Shown here piece by piece: positions 63,462-64,000 of a stretch of 64,000 bases of DNA. Made by a program: the position numbers and the translations under genes. A model generated the notes under the pieces. It had not been told where the DNA came from. It was given only the letters and a program-made list of their open reading frames with translations, and did not search any database. Positions within the stretch are counted from its first letter, which is position 1; every line of letters starts with the position of its first letter. This stretch comes from Cytobacillus suaedae (lineage in GTDB: Bacteria; Bacillota; Bacilli; Bacillales; Bacillaceae_L): positions 3,373,001 to 3,437,000 of the forward strand of contig CP063163.1 of the NCBI GenBank assembly GCA_014960805.1, written 5' to 3'.

Positions 63462-64000
63462 TTAATTTTGCAATTTCTCATAGATTATTTCCGCAGTTTG
63501 ACGCGGAATTTTAGCCTCTACAATTTCATCTATGGTTGCTATACGAAGTTTTTTTATCGAGCCAAAATGTTTGAGAAGTGCTTTCTTACGTTTTTCTCCC
63601 ACACCAGGTATATCATCCAGAATAGATTGAAAAGCAGACTTTCCTCTAATTTGACGATGAAAAGTAATTGCAAATCGATGAACTTCATCTTGAATTCGCT
63701 GTAATAGATAAAACTCCTGACTATTTCGGGGGAGTTGAATAATATCCGCATTCTCTCCCATTAATAACTCTGATGTTCTGTGTCTTTCATCTTTAGCAAG
63801 GCCGGCTACCGGAACCTCTAATCCTAGCTCGTTTTCTAAGACATCCTTAACTGCTGTTAAATGTCCTTTACCACCATCAATAATGATCAAGTCCGGTAAA
63901 GGTAGTTGCTCCTTTAATACTCTTGTATATCGTCTTCTAACTACCTCTCTCATCGAATCATAATCATCTGGCCCGATAACAGACTTGATTTTATACTTTC
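63462..64000 (-). CDS. uvrC: Excinuclease ABC subunit C, partial (N terminus beyond window)
   Basis: Nuclease subunit of nucleotide excision repair. Only the last 179 codons are in the window. They contain the end of the RNase H-like 5'-incision domain ([34 protein letters not shown]) with its catalytic aspartate in IDGGKG, and [13 protein letters not shown]. The C-terminal helix-hairpin-helix pair reads [20 protein letters not shown]. The gene ends 72 bases before the lysine riboswitch. Confidence 0.96.
   Translation of the reverse strand, partial: KYKIKSVIGPDDYDSMREVVRRRYTRVLKEQLPLPDLIIIDGGKGHLTAVKDVLENELGLEVPVAGLAKDERHRTSELLMGENADIIQLPRNSQEFYLLQRIQDEVHRFAITFHRQIRGKSAFQSILDDIPGVGEKRKKALLKHFGSIKKLRIATIDEIVEAKIPRQTAEIIYEKLQN

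Overview
The window is a chromosomal segment of an AT-rich, endospore-forming Bacillaceae bacterium. The evidence is the set of sporulation genes (spoIVFA/FB, spoIIB, spoVID, ysxE, gerM, gerE), the MreB/Min cell-shape genes, Gram-positive ribosome binding sites (AAGGAGG type), a valS T-box, a lysine riboswitch ahead of lysC, and a gene order that follows the uvrC-lysC-sdh-gerE-rph-tig-clpX-lon-hem-spoVID-valS-folC-maf-mre-min-spoIVF backbone of Bacillus subtilis, read here almost entirely on the minus strand.

Layout from left to right. 1-3335: rng (cut by the window edge), spoIVFB and spoIVFA under a candidate sigma-E promoter, and an intergenic palindromic repeat. 3336-8780: minCD, mreBCD, radC and maf, the division-site and cell-shape block. 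9033-24630: spoIIB, then a type IV pilus cluster sitting where B. subtilis carries only comC. It holds two prepilins, PilO, PilN, PilM, a prepilin peptidase, the platform protein PilC, PilT, a PilB with tandem MshEN-like motifs, a VanW-family protein, a PRC-barrel protein and a membrane protein with a 17-fold acidic repeat. A membrane GAF-GGDEF diguanylate cyclase lies just upstream. 24738-29265: folC and valS with its T-box leader. 29266-38726: a small membrane protein, ysxE, spoVID, then hemL-hemB-hemD-hemC-hemX-hemA for heme synthesis. 38990-42009: an accessory patch with a membrane protein, a palindromic repeat and a polar amino acid ABC transporter. 42262-50224: engB, lonA, lonB, clpX and tig (protein quality control). 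50499-57562: ysoA, tRNA-Arg with a duplicated 5' half beside it, ysnB, the ITPase gene, rph, gerM, racE, a MarR regulator, gerE and a thioesterase. 57735-64000: sdhCAB, yslB, lysC with riboswitch and an internal start for a second subunit, and the 3' end of uvrC.

How parts work together. The pilus genes encode a complete minimal Gram-positive type IV pilus machine: pilins, peptidase, platform, extension and retraction ATPases, and the PilM/N/O alignment complex. The PilB N terminus looks able to bind c-di-GMP and a diguanylate cyclase gene is adjacent, so second-messenger control of pilus extension is a reasonable inference. The hem genes run from glutamyl-tRNA to uroporphyrinogen III, with a hairpin terminator between hemA and the rest.

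Gene-free stretches over 300 bases: 2945-3335 (sigma-E promoter, repeat, minD terminator), 28773-29265 (T-box leader), 31878-32235 (sigma-E promoter, repeat, hemL terminator), 46985-47326 (repeat, clpX terminator), 48593-48937 (see entry), 51528-52077 (tRNA and tRNA fragment), 60956-61358 (see entry) and 63122-63461 (lysine riboswitch). No CRISPR array, transposase, integrase or phage gene was seen. All functional calls come from reading motifs and gene order by eye; no database search was run.
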